Source: Bacillota bacterium (GTDB lineage Bacteria > Bacillota > Clostridia > Christensenellales > Pumilibacteraceae). Taken from it: a DNA stretch of 35,909 bases. The notes below the pieces were generated by a model. That model did not search any database, was not told the origin of the DNA, and worked only from the letters and a program-made list of their open reading frames with translations. Location of the stretch: assembly GCA_009780325.1 (NCBI GenBank), contig WRAF01000019.1, positions 1-35,909 of the forward strand, in the 5' to 3' direction. The position numbers and the translations under genes are program-made. This document shows, in pieces, positions 16,536 through 26,700 of this stretch. Position 1 is the stretch's first letter. The number at the start of each line of letters is the position of its first letter.

Positions 16536-19500
16536 ATGAAAAGAAAATTTTTTGTTATATTATTAAGTTTGAGTATGCTGCTGCCTATATTAAACAGCTA
16601 TACCCTAGTTTTTGCCGTGCCAAATCAGTATGAGAATTTGATTTTAAGACATGAAACAATAGTGCCTAGACCGATAGATTATGGAATGGAAGACAAAAAT
16701 ATAATTCCGCAAAAAAATCCATTTGATATTATAAGCTTGGTTGTTTATTTAGAGGGCGCAGCTAGTTTAGAAACTGACAACACTCAAAAATTGCAGCAAG
16801 CAAAAAATATAAGAGCATTTTTTAAAAGTCAAATTTTAAGATTAGGCGGCAATATAGTCTTTGAGTATTCTGTTTTATTTAATGGATTAAATATTGAAGT
16901 TGAATATCAGCATTTGGAAACTATTTATAGTCTGCCTTATGTCTTGGGTATTTCATCTGTGTATTTTGCCGAATTGCACACTGATTATAAGTATGGATAT
17001 AGCAATGGATATGATGGTGGGTATGGTTATGAGCAATATAATGACGGACGCTTGCCAAATGAAAGAAACTTTGATAATACAAACATAGTTTTGACAGCAA
17101 ATGGAATATATGATATGTCAAACTTAAATTATCAAGGTCAAGGCATGGTTATTGCTATAATTGACAGCGGAGTATCTCCAAATCATAGTGTTTTTCAAAA
17201 TGACCCGCCTATGGCTCGCTTTAGCGACATATCGTTTATTACTCCAGAAATTTATACTCAATTGCACGCAACAAGAAATATTCCTTTCACTAATATCCAC
17301 AATCTTTTTAGGTCACGAAAGATTCCTTTTGATTTTGACTATACTCACAATAGAGTGGGTGCATGGACTCCGGATGTATCTAATCACGGCACACATGTTG
17401 CAGGCATTGCTGCGGGACATTCTGCTGCCTTTAGAGGAGTGGCCCCTTATGCGCAAATTTTAGCCATGAAAGTGCAAACAGATGAAAGAAATATTCCTAT
17501 GTCGGCGGTTTATGCAGCTATGGAGGATGCGGTGATTATTGGCGCTGACATAATCAATGTATCTATTGGTGCGGCGTCAGGATTTTCTACTTCAAATCAA
17601 GGTGATTTAATAATAAATAGAGCAATAGAACAAGGTGTTAATTTTTATTTTTCTGCAGGCAACAGTTATTTTTCTGGACATAATAATTATGCGAGGGGGA
17701 CGCTTAGTTCTAATCCTGATACGGGCATGATTGCTTCGCCTTCATCATTGTTTGGAGTCATGAGCGTAGCAAATGCATCTATTCAAGGGACAGCTTTTGC
17801 TGGGTCTAGCAGCTTTGGACCAGGTCCGAATTTAAGTTTGAAACCAGATATATCAGGTCCAGGTCTTAGTGTCAGAAGTGCGTGGGGGCAAGGTGCAACA
17901 GGGTTTAGCTGGCAAACGGGCACTAGCATGTCATCTCCTAATGTGGCAGGCGGGGCATTAACGTTATTGCAATCAATTAGAGCCAATCCAAACTATAACC
18001 ATAAATCTGACCAAGAGATAGGCATATTTATTAATAGACTACTCATGAGTACGGCAAAAGCTATGATAAACATAGAAGGAATTCATTTTACGCCTCGGCG
18101 TCAAGGGTCGGGCTTTGCTGATATTGTTTCTGCTATTAATCATAGATCGATAATATATGCATACCCTGATGGTCCGTCAAAACTAGAACTAGGTCATGAC
18201 CCTGATATGACGGGTATATTTGAAATGCAGTTTATCATTCAAAATTTGACTGACTCGGCTAGAAGCTATAATCTTGATATGACAGTGCAGACATCAGCTT
18301 ATTCATATTCTGAGTTTGGATACATGATGGAATTGCGTCCTGTTTTATTAGATGCAAACTTTGTATTTTCTACTTCAAATCAACAAGATATTAATAGGGT
18401 GGTTGTGCCTGCTAATAGCAGTGTGACTGTTAAAGCACTTGTTAATTTGACAGACCAAGCAAAGAATTTAATTAATATATTTGAAAATGGTTTTTTTGTA
18501 GAAGGCTTTATTTTGGCAGACAGTGTCTATCAATACAATGGTGATACGCAAAATATTAGTATTCCTTATTTAGGATTTTTTGGTGATTGGACGGCTGCTC
18601 CGGCTTTTGATGCAACGGCATATGATTGGGATACAAGGCAGGCACAAAATATGTCTAGTGACGATTTAGGATTATGGGCAAGGTTTAATCAAAATACTCC
18701 GATTCAGTTTATGGGTGGGTATATGACTCATGATATGGCTCCTGATTTTTTCGAATCTCAACCAGCGTATATACAAAGAAGGCTGATGCCTAATAGAGAA
18801 TATATAGCAATCGGTTATACGGATGCATTTGACCATGCGATGAGCATAAATACTTTTAGGGCAACAACATTAAGAAACATTTTAGATTATTATGTAGAGT
18901 TGGTTGATCCTATTATGGGCACACAAATTTTCTCTAATCGAATAGATGATGATTTATTAAATATAACAAAAACATACCATAGATACGGGATGCTGCCTTT
19001 TGGGTTGCCTGTTGGTGTGGCTCCTTGGCAGCTTAGAAACAATATTAACACGCTAAACAGCAACACTATTTTGCAATTAAACATAAAAGGAGCATTGGAT
19101 TTTGGAGATATGCAGACTAAGGTGCTAGAGTCTTTTCCTGTGTATATAGATTTTGAAGCTCCGATAGTTTTAAATGTGCAAAGTGTGTCTGAGGGTGCAA
19201 ATCTTTATCTAGATGTATGTACATTTGATAACCATTTTGCAAGAGTGATAAGATTATACAGAAGACAAGGTGGAGAGCTAGTGTCTTTAGCCGATTTTGG
19301 CACCCCCATCATTTCGTTTTATAAAGGGCAGGCTGTGACAACAAGGGTGCAGATTAGCCAAAGTATGCTAGATGATTTAAATGGCGGCAGATTATATATC
19401 TATGTAGAGGATTTTGCAAGAAACGGAACAACTTATTCTATAGAAAACATACAAAAAGCCACCATGAGTAGTATTTTTTCTCAAAATAATTTTGCAAAAA

Positions 19501-20819
19501 CACTTGACAACGATTTTGATTTAGGATATAATGTAGCGTGTAATATTGTGCCTATGTGCCTGATGAGTGAAACAGTTTCACCATTTTCGGCGGATTTTGC
19601 ATATAATGGGGGGATTTATCGCCCTATTTATAGCGGTTATATGCTTATGGGCACAGACAGCAGCAATCTTCAAGGCATTTTAAGGATAAAACAAGGCACA
19701 ACAAGAATAAATCAATCTGCATTTATAAATGCACAGCATTTAACAGAGGTTATTTTTCCTGAAAGTGTTAAGCGTATTGGGTCTGATGCATTTAGAGGGA
19801 CAAGAGATTTATTAAATTTCACATTTGAAGGCGATACTCCGCCTTTATTAGAGGTGCTGTATGATAGATACAGCACAGACAACAATCCATATTGGCATTT
19901 TAACAATCGTTTTGATTTTCACCGTGATAGGCTGCCTGGTTTAAGGGCAATGACACTTAGGACACAAAAAGGCATAGAGTTTAATAACTGGATATATACA
20001 ACCTACTTTGACAACAGAATAGAGGATAAAGATAGGACTATTTCATTTGTGGTTAATGGACAAACAATTGCAAGTTTTAGCGGCAACAGTTTTGATAGGC
20101 TGAATCCTAGCTTAATTCCAGCCGACCCAAGCGCAGACACCCCATTTATAGGGTGGGCATTAAACGGAAACATTATTTCATTAATAGACACACCTATTTA
20201 TTTTGTGGATATTAATCTTGTTGCTCAGTTTGAAGCGCCTCCGCCGTCTAGCCACGCAGTCACTTTAATTGTAGGTGGTCAAGTATTAGAGACAATTATC
20301 ATTGACAGAGGCGACATGCTTAACTTGACAGATATAATAAGGCCATACATATCAGGTTATGCGTTTAAAGGCTGGTATTTAGACAGTGGGTTTGAGTTTG
20401 AGTTTTTAGGCTTTGAAGTGGACAGTGATTTTAATTTATATGCTAGACATGAATTGCTGCCAGAGTTAAATAGATTCAGAGTAAGAAAAGTGTTGTTCCC
20501 AAATGAGGGAGTGGCTAATGACGGGGCGATTATAGTTTATGTATATGAGGGTGACAGGATAGAGTTTGATACTTATCAAAGAGACGGATATAGATTTTTA
20601 GGCTGGTATCTTGATGATGGATTTAATAGGCGGTTTGATGAAAACACCATTATTGAAAGAGATATTGTTTTATATGCAAGATGGCAAAGGGAAAGCAATT
20701 GTGCTGCGTGTGGTGCAATTGGCTGGGGAGATGCTGTGATGACAGGACTGGCGGTGACGTTTATGAGTGGAGTAGTGACGGCGGTGGTTATGTTTAAGAA
20801 GAAAAGAGGCAGGCAATAA
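16536..20819 (+). CDS. Secreted lactocepin-like S8 subtilase with LRR and InlB-type repeats (1427 aa)
   Basis: Residues 1-28 are a signal peptide. About 62-150 resembles the I9 propeptide. A Tyr/Gly-rich stretch spans 151-168. The S8 catalytic domain has Asp210 (AIIDSG), His284 (NHGTHVAG), oxyanion Asn376 (SAGNS) and Ser464 (GTSMSSPNVAG). The KIPFDFDY segment before His is typical of the lactocepin/C5a-peptidase branch, but there is no PA insert. About 549-690 is an Fn3-like domain ending in IPYLGFFGDW. About 1029-1110 holds LRR_5 units, and about 1166-1387 three InlB/Flg_new-type repeats (GYAFKGWY, GYRFLGWY). The tail from Cys1389 reads CAACGAIGWGD, then a membrane helix and KKKRGRQ. It is probably a surface-attached protein-degrading enzyme; the substrate is unknown. 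The start has AAGAGGG upstream. Confidence 0.92.
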   Translation: MKRKFFVILLSLSMLLPILNSYTLVFAVPNQYENLILRHETIVPRPIDYGMEDKNIIPQKNPFDIISLVVYLEGAASLETDNTQKLQQAKNIRAFFKSQILRLGGNIVFEYSVLFNGLNIEVEYQHLETIYSLPYVLGISSVYFAELHTDYKYGYSNGYDGGYGYEQYNDGRLPNERNFDNTNIVLTANGIYDMSNLNYQGQGMVIAIIDSGVSPNHSVFQNDPPMARFSDISFITPEIYTQLHATRNIPFTNIHNLFRSRKIPFDFDYTHNRVGAWTPDVSNHGTHVAGIAAGHSAAFRGVAPYAQILAMKVQTDERNIPMSAVYAAMEDAVIIGADIINVSIGAASGFSTSNQGDLIINRAIEQGVNFYFSAGNSYFSGHNNYARGTLSSNPDTGMIASPSSLFGVMSVANASIQGTAFAGSSSFGPGPNLSLKPDISGPGLSVRSAWGQGATGFSWQTGTSMSSPNVAGGALTLLQSIRANPNYNHKSDQEIGIFINRLLMSTAKAMINIEGIHFTPRRQGSGFADIVSAINHRSIIYAYPDGPSKLELGHDPDMTGIFEMQFIIQNLTDSARSYNLDMTVQTSAYSYSEFGYMMELRPVLLDANFVFSTSNQQDINRVVVPANSSVTVKALVNLTDQAKNLINIFENGFFVEGFILADSVYQYNGDTQNISIPYLGFFGDWTAAPAFDATAYDWDTRQAQNMSSDDLGLWARFNQNTPIQFMGGYMTHDMAPDFFESQPAYIQRRLMPNREYIAIGYTDAFDHAMSINTFRATTLRNILDYYVELVDPIMGTQIFSNRIDDDLLNITKTYHRYGMLPFGLPVGVAPWQLRNNINTLNSNTILQLNIKGALDFGDMQTKVLESFPVYIDFEAPIVLNVQSVSEGANLYLDVCTFDNHFARVIRLYRRQGGELVSLADFGTPIISFYKGQAVTTRVQISQSMLDDLNGGRLYIYVEDFARNGTTYSIENIQKATMSSIFSQNNFAKTLDNDFDLGYNVACNIVPMCLMSETVSPFSADFAYNGGIYRPIYSGYMLMGTDSSNLQGILRIKQGTTRINQSAFINAQHLTEVIFPESVKRIGSDAFRGTRDLLNFTFEGDTPPLLEVLYDRYSTDNNPYWHFNNRFDFHRDRLPGLRAMTLRTQKGIEFNNWIYTTYFDNRIEDKDRTISFVVNGQTIASFSGNSFDRLNPSLIPADPSADTPFIGWALNGNIISLIDTPIYFVDINLVAQFEAPPPSSHAVTLIVGGQVLETIIIDRGDMLNLTDIIRPYISGYAFKGWYLDSGFEFEFLGFEVDSDFNLYARHELLPELNRFRVRKVLFPNEGVANDGAIIVYVYEGDRIEFDTYQRDGYRFLGWYLDDGFNRRFDENTIIERDIVLYARWQRESNCAACGAIGWGDAVMTGLAVTFMSGVVTAVVMFKKKRGRQ

Positions 20820-20843
20820 AATTCGGCTAAGGAGGCGCTTAAA

Positions 20844-21386
20844 TTGAGAAAGAGATTAATTTGCATCATAGTTGGATTTGTTATGTTGTTTTCTGCTTTT
20901 AGTTTATTTGCTTGCAGCGGATATGAGTTTAATGAAGGGGATTTTGTGTTGACTGTGGAGGTTAATAAAACTGAAGTGAGGATTGGGGATACTGTGGAGT
21001 TTAGCGTGAGATTAGAGAATGTGAGTGGGAGGGATATAAGAGTGCAGCATGTTTTTTTCGGGCGTTTTGATAGAGAGGATATATTGTTTGGGGTATTGTG
21101 TTATGAGAAATTTGGAGAGATTAGTGGTTATGCAATAGGCGGACCTGCTTGTGTTATTATTGATTTAAACATGTTTAGAAGACGGCGAAGAATGATGATT
21201 GAAAAAAATGAGATTATAAAATCAAATAAAAGTATTAGGATTGATGAGGAAAGATTTTGTTTAAACAACGAATGCGAGTCAAAATATATTAATGCGTTTA
21301 CAGTGGCGATGTTTTATATTGATGGTGAATTTATTATGTTAGCGAGTGAACCAATGAGAATTAATTTGATTAGGGAGAATGATTAA
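20844..21386 (+). CDS. Small Ig-like lipoprotein, paralog 1 (180 aa)
   Basis: The start is TTG 20844, chosen because AAGGAGG at 20829-20835 sits eight bases upstream and the signal peptide begins there. Lipobox LFAC makes Cys24 the lipidated residue. About 30-75 reads EGDFVLTVEVNKTEV then RIGDTVEFSVRLENVSGRD, the strand pattern of a beta-sandwich/Ig-like domain. The next gene carries a close match to this block but diverges afterwards. The gene lies 24 bases after the S8 protease stop, in the same apparent operon. The fold is loosely reminiscent of BsuPI-type protease inhibitors, but I cannot support that assignment from residues. Function unknown. Confidence 0.75.
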   Translation: MRKRLICIIVGFVMLFSAFSLFACSGYEFNEGDFVLTVEVNKTEVRIGDTVEFSVRLENVSGRDIRVQHVFFGRFDREDILFGVLCYEKFGEISGYAIGGPACVIIDLNMFRRRRRMMIEKNEIIKSNKSIRIDEERFCLNNECESKYINAFTVAMFYIDGEFIMLASEPMRINLIREND

Positions 21387-21447
21387 GATGAAAAAGAAAT
21401 TAATCGTTATGTTGACATCAATTATTGTATTTGTTTTAATTATTCCT
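21345..21447 (+). repeat. 103-bp junction direct repeat, copy 1
   Basis: It starts at AGTGAACCAAT near the end of the first lipoprotein gene, runs through its stop codon and the next start, and ends at TATTCCT within the signal-peptide region. Copy 2 at 21886-21988 is offset by 541 bases and differs at only three positions by my alignment. Confidence 0.9.
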
Positions 21448-21927
21448 TCTTCTTTGGCAGCATGTGGTGGTGACGACTATATTTTTCAAGAAGGTGATTT
21501 TATTTTGACATTTGAGGCAAGCAAGACAGAAGTGAGGATTGGTGATACGGTTGAGCTTAGTGTTAGATTAGAGAATATGAGTGGACGGGATGTTTTGGCA
21601 AGAGTTGGACGAACAGGTAGTATTGCAATGGGCATGGTGCCTTATCCGCAAGATCTTTCTTTTGTTTCTGTGGGTCGAAGTTGTTCAAATATTGTTATAT
21701 CATTAGATTTATGGTTTAGACCAAATAGGCATGCTTTTATTATAGAGAGAGATTCTGTTATAATTGAGTCAAGCAGCATGTACATATATGAGTGGACTAT
21801 ATGGCATGGGGAAAATTATTCCGTGAATAGATTTGTGGTGTTTTTTGATGTAGGGAGAAATTTTAATGAGAGGGTTGTTGTGTATAGTGAACCAATAAGA
21901 ATTAATTTGATTAGGGAGAATGATTAA
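21388..21927 (+). CDS. Small Ig-like lipoprotein, paralog 2 (179 aa)
   Basis: The start is ATG 21388 (MKKKLIV), one base after the previous stop. The ATG at 21379 would leave almost no spacing to AGGGAG. Lipobox SLAAC makes Cys26 the lipidated residue. The mature protein begins with acidic EGDFILTFEASKTEV and RIGDTVELSVRLENMSGRD, clearly paralogous to the preceding gene, and then diverges. Both paralogs end in the same octapeptide-type tail, INLIREND. That tail and the next signal peptide lie within the 103-bp junction repeat, so part of the likeness is recent DNA duplication rather than shared constraint. Role unknown; possibly a partner or inhibitor of the neighbouring proteases. Confidence 0.75.
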   Translation: MKKKLIVMLTSIIVFVLIIPSSLAACGGDDYIFQEGDFILTFEASKTEVRIGDTVELSVRLENMSGRDVLARVGRTGSIAMGMVPYPQDLSFVSVGRSCSNIVISLDLWFRPNRHAFIIERDSVIIESSSMYIYEWTIWHGENYSVNRFVVFFDVGRNFNERVVVYSEPIRINLIREND

Positions 21928-21988
21928 GATGAAAAAGAAATTAATCGTTATGTTGATATCAATTGTTGTATTTGTTTTAATTATTCCT
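21886..21988 (+). repeat. 103-bp junction direct repeat, copy 2
   Basis: Near-identical partner of 21345-21447, with three differences. It spans the stop of lipoprotein paralog 2 and the start and signal-peptide region of the S1 protease gene. The S1 protease therefore carries almost the same signal peptide as the lipoprotein, but the sequence diverges just before the lipobox Cys. Confidence 0.9.
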
Positions 21989-23623
21989 GCAAATTTAGCA
22001 TTTAGACATGCTTATGCAGAGATTATAGATTTAGAGGATGGGGTGTTGCAGTTTCATGAAAATGCTAATAGAAGTATTGAAATAGCACAAGATGTACTTA
22101 GCCAGTTTAGAAATAAAGTGATTAATGATAATTCTTTAAATAATAGTGCAATGGACAACTGTGAAGCAATAATTGAACAAGATACAGTTGAATATAATGA
22201 TGATTTTGCAGGGATTTTTATTGATGAGTATGGCATGCTGAATGTTGGCATTGTAACAAATGATAGACAAGTTAGACAGTTGAATTCAAATTATGACGGG
22301 CAGGTTGTTTATAGAAATAAACAATATTCATTAAATCATTTGAAAAATATTAAAAACTTTGTTTGGGATATAGGAAACAATTATAGTATACAAAAAATAT
22401 TAATTGATGAAAAATTAAACCATGTAACTATCGAATTGATAAATGAAAACGATATTGATTTAATAATTGATTATTTGATAGATAAAGGACTATATAGCAG
22501 TACTGCGTTGAATTTTGAAGTTGATGCTGAAAGAAGAATAGTACCAACTTCAAGAACAATTTATGGCGGATCAAATATAAGTACAGCTGGACTCAATATG
22601 ATGACCACCACTGCAAATGCAAGGTGCAATGAAACAAGACAACTTGGGATTCTTACTACGGCTCATGGAGTGAGAAGTAGAGTTTTATATAGAGGGTCTA
22701 TTGGTGCAGTAGGAACTAGAATCGGTAGAGCAAGTAATTATTTTCTTAGTCCTTTGAGAAATCTGACAAATACAGTTGATGCGGCTTTTGTGCCTTTTGA
22801 ACATCAAGGCAATTGGACTGCTACCGCAAATGCAATAAATGATTATACCAATATACGACGGGGCGGAGAGCATTTAATAATACAAGGTGCTCCAGTTAGA
22901 AGATTTGGGCGTGCAACAGGGGATACGGCAGGTGTCATAAGATCTAGATTTACAGGTGCATCGTTTGAAGAGGGTGGTCAAGATTATTTTATCCATAATG
23001 CATTCAGTTTTTCAAATGGAGGCAGAGGTGGTGATAGCGGCGGTCCTGTATATTTTGATGGCGGCGGAGGCAGATTGTTTTTGATAGGGATGAATTTTGC
23101 TTCAAATACTGGGAATTCTGGGCACGGTTATGCAAGCCGTATTACGCTTGTTGAAAGTCTATTAAATGTTACAGTTATTGCCAGCGACAGCAACATGATG
23201 GAACTTAGGGCTGGAACATACACAATACAGCCGCAAACATCGTTGTCTATGAATCATGAGTTGCATTTGCGTGGCAATAATAATATACTTGATATTCAAA
23301 TTAATTTTACTAATGGGACGACAAGGACGATTTCAATCACAGGCAATGGGACACAAACAGTGTTTAGGACAAATGCGTCAGAGTGGCAGCAGTTTAACAG
23401 GACAATATGGGCAAGTTTTGTGCATATAAGGTTTACTGGGATGGCTTTTGAAATAAGGGCATCGGATACGGGTCACAACTTAGTATGGCATCAATTCTTT
23501 AGTGTGTGGCAAGGCAATATATTTGCTCCGCACTTGCCGATTAGGTCCTTACACATAACAGTAAATCAGTCCAATTTAAGCAATTTAATATTTGGCAGAG
23601 TGGATAGTTTTATTAGGCATTAA
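21929..23623 (+). CDS. Secreted S1-family (trypsin-fold) serine protease with propeptide (564 aa)
   Basis: The start is ATG 21929, by analogy with the previous gene. The signal peptide core matches lipoprotein paralog 2, but the lipobox Cys is lost and an AYA/E site (after residue 30) suggests signal peptidase I cleavage, so the enzyme would be released. About 31-200 looks like a propeptide, mixed alpha/beta and Asn/Asp-rich. The catalytic triad is His246 (TTAHG), Asp284 (TVDAAFVPF) and Ser370 (GGDSGGPVYF). The layout is closer to bacterial streptogrisin/alpha-lytic type S1 proteases than to V8 types. About 395-564 is a C-terminal beta-rich domain, perhaps for substrate or surface binding. 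It is the last gene of the apparent protease operon. No clear terminator follows. Confidence 0.88.
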   Translation: MKKKLIVMLISIVVFVLIIPANLAFRHAYAEIIDLEDGVLQFHENANRSIEIAQDVLSQFRNKVINDNSLNNSAMDNCEAIIEQDTVEYNDDFAGIFIDEYGMLNVGIVTNDRQVRQLNSNYDGQVVYRNKQYSLNHLKNIKNFVWDIGNNYSIQKILIDEKLNHVTIELINENDIDLIIDYLIDKGLYSSTALNFEVDAERRIVPTSRTIYGGSNISTAGLNMMTTTANARCNETRQLGILTTAHGVRSRVLYRGSIGAVGTRIGRASNYFLSPLRNLTNTVDAAFVPFEHQGNWTATANAINDYTNIRRGGEHLIIQGAPVRRFGRATGDTAGVIRSRFTGASFEEGGQDYFIHNAFSFSNGGRGGDSGGPVYFDGGGGRLFLIGMNFASNTGNSGHGYASRITLVESLLNVTVIASDSNMMELRAGTYTIQPQTSLSMNHELHLRGNNNILDIQINFTNGTTRTISITGNGTQTVFRTNASEWQQFNRTIWASFVHIRFTGMAFEIRASDTGHNLVWHQFFSVWQGNIFAPHLPIRSLHITVNQSNLSNLIFGRVDSFIRH

Positions 23624-23744
23624 CAAACAAAACATAGTTTAATTTGATAGTTAAATGAGCAAAATTACTAAAATTTGCTTATACTATATATAAAAACAAA
23701 AAAATCAAAAAATTCATCAAACTAATTTCTGGAGGGAGATTAAA

Positions 23745-26700
23745 ATGAAGTTTAAAAGCTTTAAAAAGCGCATGGCGGCATACCTTGTGATAGCATTTGT
23801 TGCTATTATGGGTATCACGGCGGTTGCAAGCGGGTTTATTGGCCTGCCTGGACTTGACCGTGATGGCGGTGTTGCCGACGCAAATGAAAGACCATGGGTA
23901 TTGAATCGTTCTGAGGGCGGTGTTGATCCTGACCTAATGTCAAACTTAAGTGATGACGTTTTAGAGCTGCAGCAAGAAATACATACATTTAATGACAGTG
24001 ACAGAGTGCAGTTTATGGTAAGCGTGCATGATGAGTGCTTGGTTGACATATATCTTGCTACTGATGGGTCATTGACCTTTCAGCAGTTTTTGGGTACACG
24101 TACAGCAAGGACTGCTAGAGAAAACATGCAGCGCCGTCAAAGAGAAATATTTAATCGTGCGGCAGTTTCAGTTGATTCTGAAATGACTTTCTCTTTTACT
24201 TCACTTATCAATGCGTTTGCTATGACTATATATTATAGAGACAGGCATATTGCCGATAATGCTGTTATGCGTGCTGGGGCAACAGGTACTATGGTGCATT
24301 CATATGTAGAGCTTTTAGAAGCGCAAAGGACAAATGCGGCAAGACCTCCTGTTGTTGATAATGTAGACGCACTTGACGGATTATTAGATCCGACAGGTAT
24401 TTTTAGGATTCCTGAAATTGACGGTGAAGTAATGCAGGGCGAGGGCATGATTGTTTCTGTAATTGACTCTGGACTAGATTATGACCATCACATGTTTTCT
24501 ACTTCAAACTTGCCGCACATTTGGTGCAATACTGCAAACGATTATATTATTGATGTAGACAGACTTGCAATGACAATCAATCCTAATACGGGCCGCTTAA
24601 ATATAAGAGGTGCTGATATTGATTTTAACAACTTGTTTGCAAGTGCTGTTCAATTGTCAAATCTTACTCCTTTACATACTTACAGAAATCATAAAGTACC
24701 GTTTGTTTTTGACTATGTAGATATGTCACATCATGTAAACACTGCAATTGACAATGCGCATGGTACTCATGTATCAGGTATCATAGTAGGCAACACTCCT
24801 AACAGTTACAGAGTAGATGAAAATGGTGTGAGTTATGATCCGAATTTTGAAAGCAATACAACATATAATACTGATAATCCTGCTCTTAACAGAGAACTAA
24901 GGTTTAGATATGTTTTAGATGAAGAAAGACCAGGGCGTATAATGCTTGACCAGTTTGGCAGAAACATTTTAGCAGTAAGAGGCGTTACTCCAAAAGCACA
25001 AATTGTCAACATGAAAGTTTTCTCTGACTTTGGTCGTACTCCTGATGTATCTATTTTAGCGGCTGTTCATGATTCGGCTATTTTAGGTGTAGATGCAATC
25101 AACTTATCACTTGGTGCAGTTTTTGGTTCTACTGATTTTGATGATGATGATTTTGCGCAACATGTTTATCGTCAAGCAGACAGACTAGGTATTTCTTTAA
25201 TTGTGGCAAATGGAAACTCAGCTACGGCAATGACAGGCGGACACTTTGGTACAAACCTAGCATCAAGTCCTGATTCAGGAGCATCAGGTACTCCTGCATC
25301 TTTAATTGAATCATTTGCTGTTGCATCAATGGAGGGTATTAAAGCTCCTTATATGATGCTTTCATCTCCTGCTCAAGAAGTAGGTGTTGCATATTTTACT
25401 GAAGTTGGCCGTCCTAATGGTGATCAGCTTGATTTTACTGCAGATTTAAGAGCAAGATGGGAGTCTACGCTATTTAATTTGGATGAAGCGGGATTCCGTA
25501 TCCCTAACCCTAATGCAGGTACGCCGGGTGTTTTCTTTGGCGGCACTAATCCAAATGGTTTAGATATAAACGGTATGGCATGGGGTGCAGATGATCAAGG
25601 TGTGCCGCAAACTGACGGCTGGGGTGCTTTAACTGTATCAGATGCAAATTCATGGTGGAGAGCATATGCGCCTAATACTGCATTGGGTGCTGTGCTTAGG
25701 ACAAATATTGCAAGATATTTAGATTTAGATACTGGTGAGTTAAGGATTCCTTTTATTAGAGCAGGATTAGGATTTGGTGCTGACTTTATGGGAAGAAACT
25801 TTGCAGGAAGCATAGCATTGATTGAAAGGGGTATGAATACATTTACTGAAAAGCTTGAAAATGCTCAGGCAGCTGGTGCGATGGGTGCGATTATTCACAA
25901 TCATTTAGCTGGTACTATCAGAATGAGCGTTGAAGAACATGTGACTATTCCAGCGTCTTCTATTTCACTTGATGCGCATGCTCCGTTAAGGGCATATAAT
26001 GAAGGGTATATTATTGTACATCCTGATTTTCAAGGCGGACCGTTTATGTCAGGCTTTACTAGCTGGGGTGTTACTCCTGATTTAAGATTAAGCCCGGATA
26101 TAACTGGTCATGGCGGACAAATTTTATCGGCGCACCCAGGTCAAAGATATGACAGAAATTCAGGCACATCAATGGCTGCGCCAAATGTAGCTGGCTTAGC
26201 GCTTGTTTATAGGCAGTTTTTGACAAATCCTGGAGATCTTCCTTATCCAAATAATTATCCGAATGCAAGACGATTTGGACTTATGAATGAGTCAAATACT
26301 CGTCCATGTCCTAATTTAGTGCAAGTGCATATTTATCGTATGATGCAATCGACTGCAATCATGCCATTAAATGAGCACGGTGATCCATACAGCCCAAGAC
26401 GAGTTGGTGCAGGGCTTGCTAATATCAGAAACATGTTAAGAAGCGATGCGTGGATTGAGGTTCCTGAATTTGAAGAAATTGAATGGAGAAGAGATAGTCA
26501 AGGCAATAGATTAAGCTGGTCACATAATGATGCTGCAACAGCATCTTATAGACCAAGAATGACTGAAAACGGCAATCAAGTTTTTGGGGCAAGAGCAGCT
26601 ATCAACTTGTTTGATGACCCGCAAAGGACGGGTGTTTATAACTTAGAGTTTGATATAGTCAACAGGGGAGATACTCCATTGACATTTAGACCTACTGCAC

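Noticed and set aside
23624-23744. Promoter for the giant protease gene
   Set aside because: TTGATA at 23644 and TATACT/TATATA near 23680-23692 are present, but spacing is far from 17 bases for any pairing, so I do not call one.
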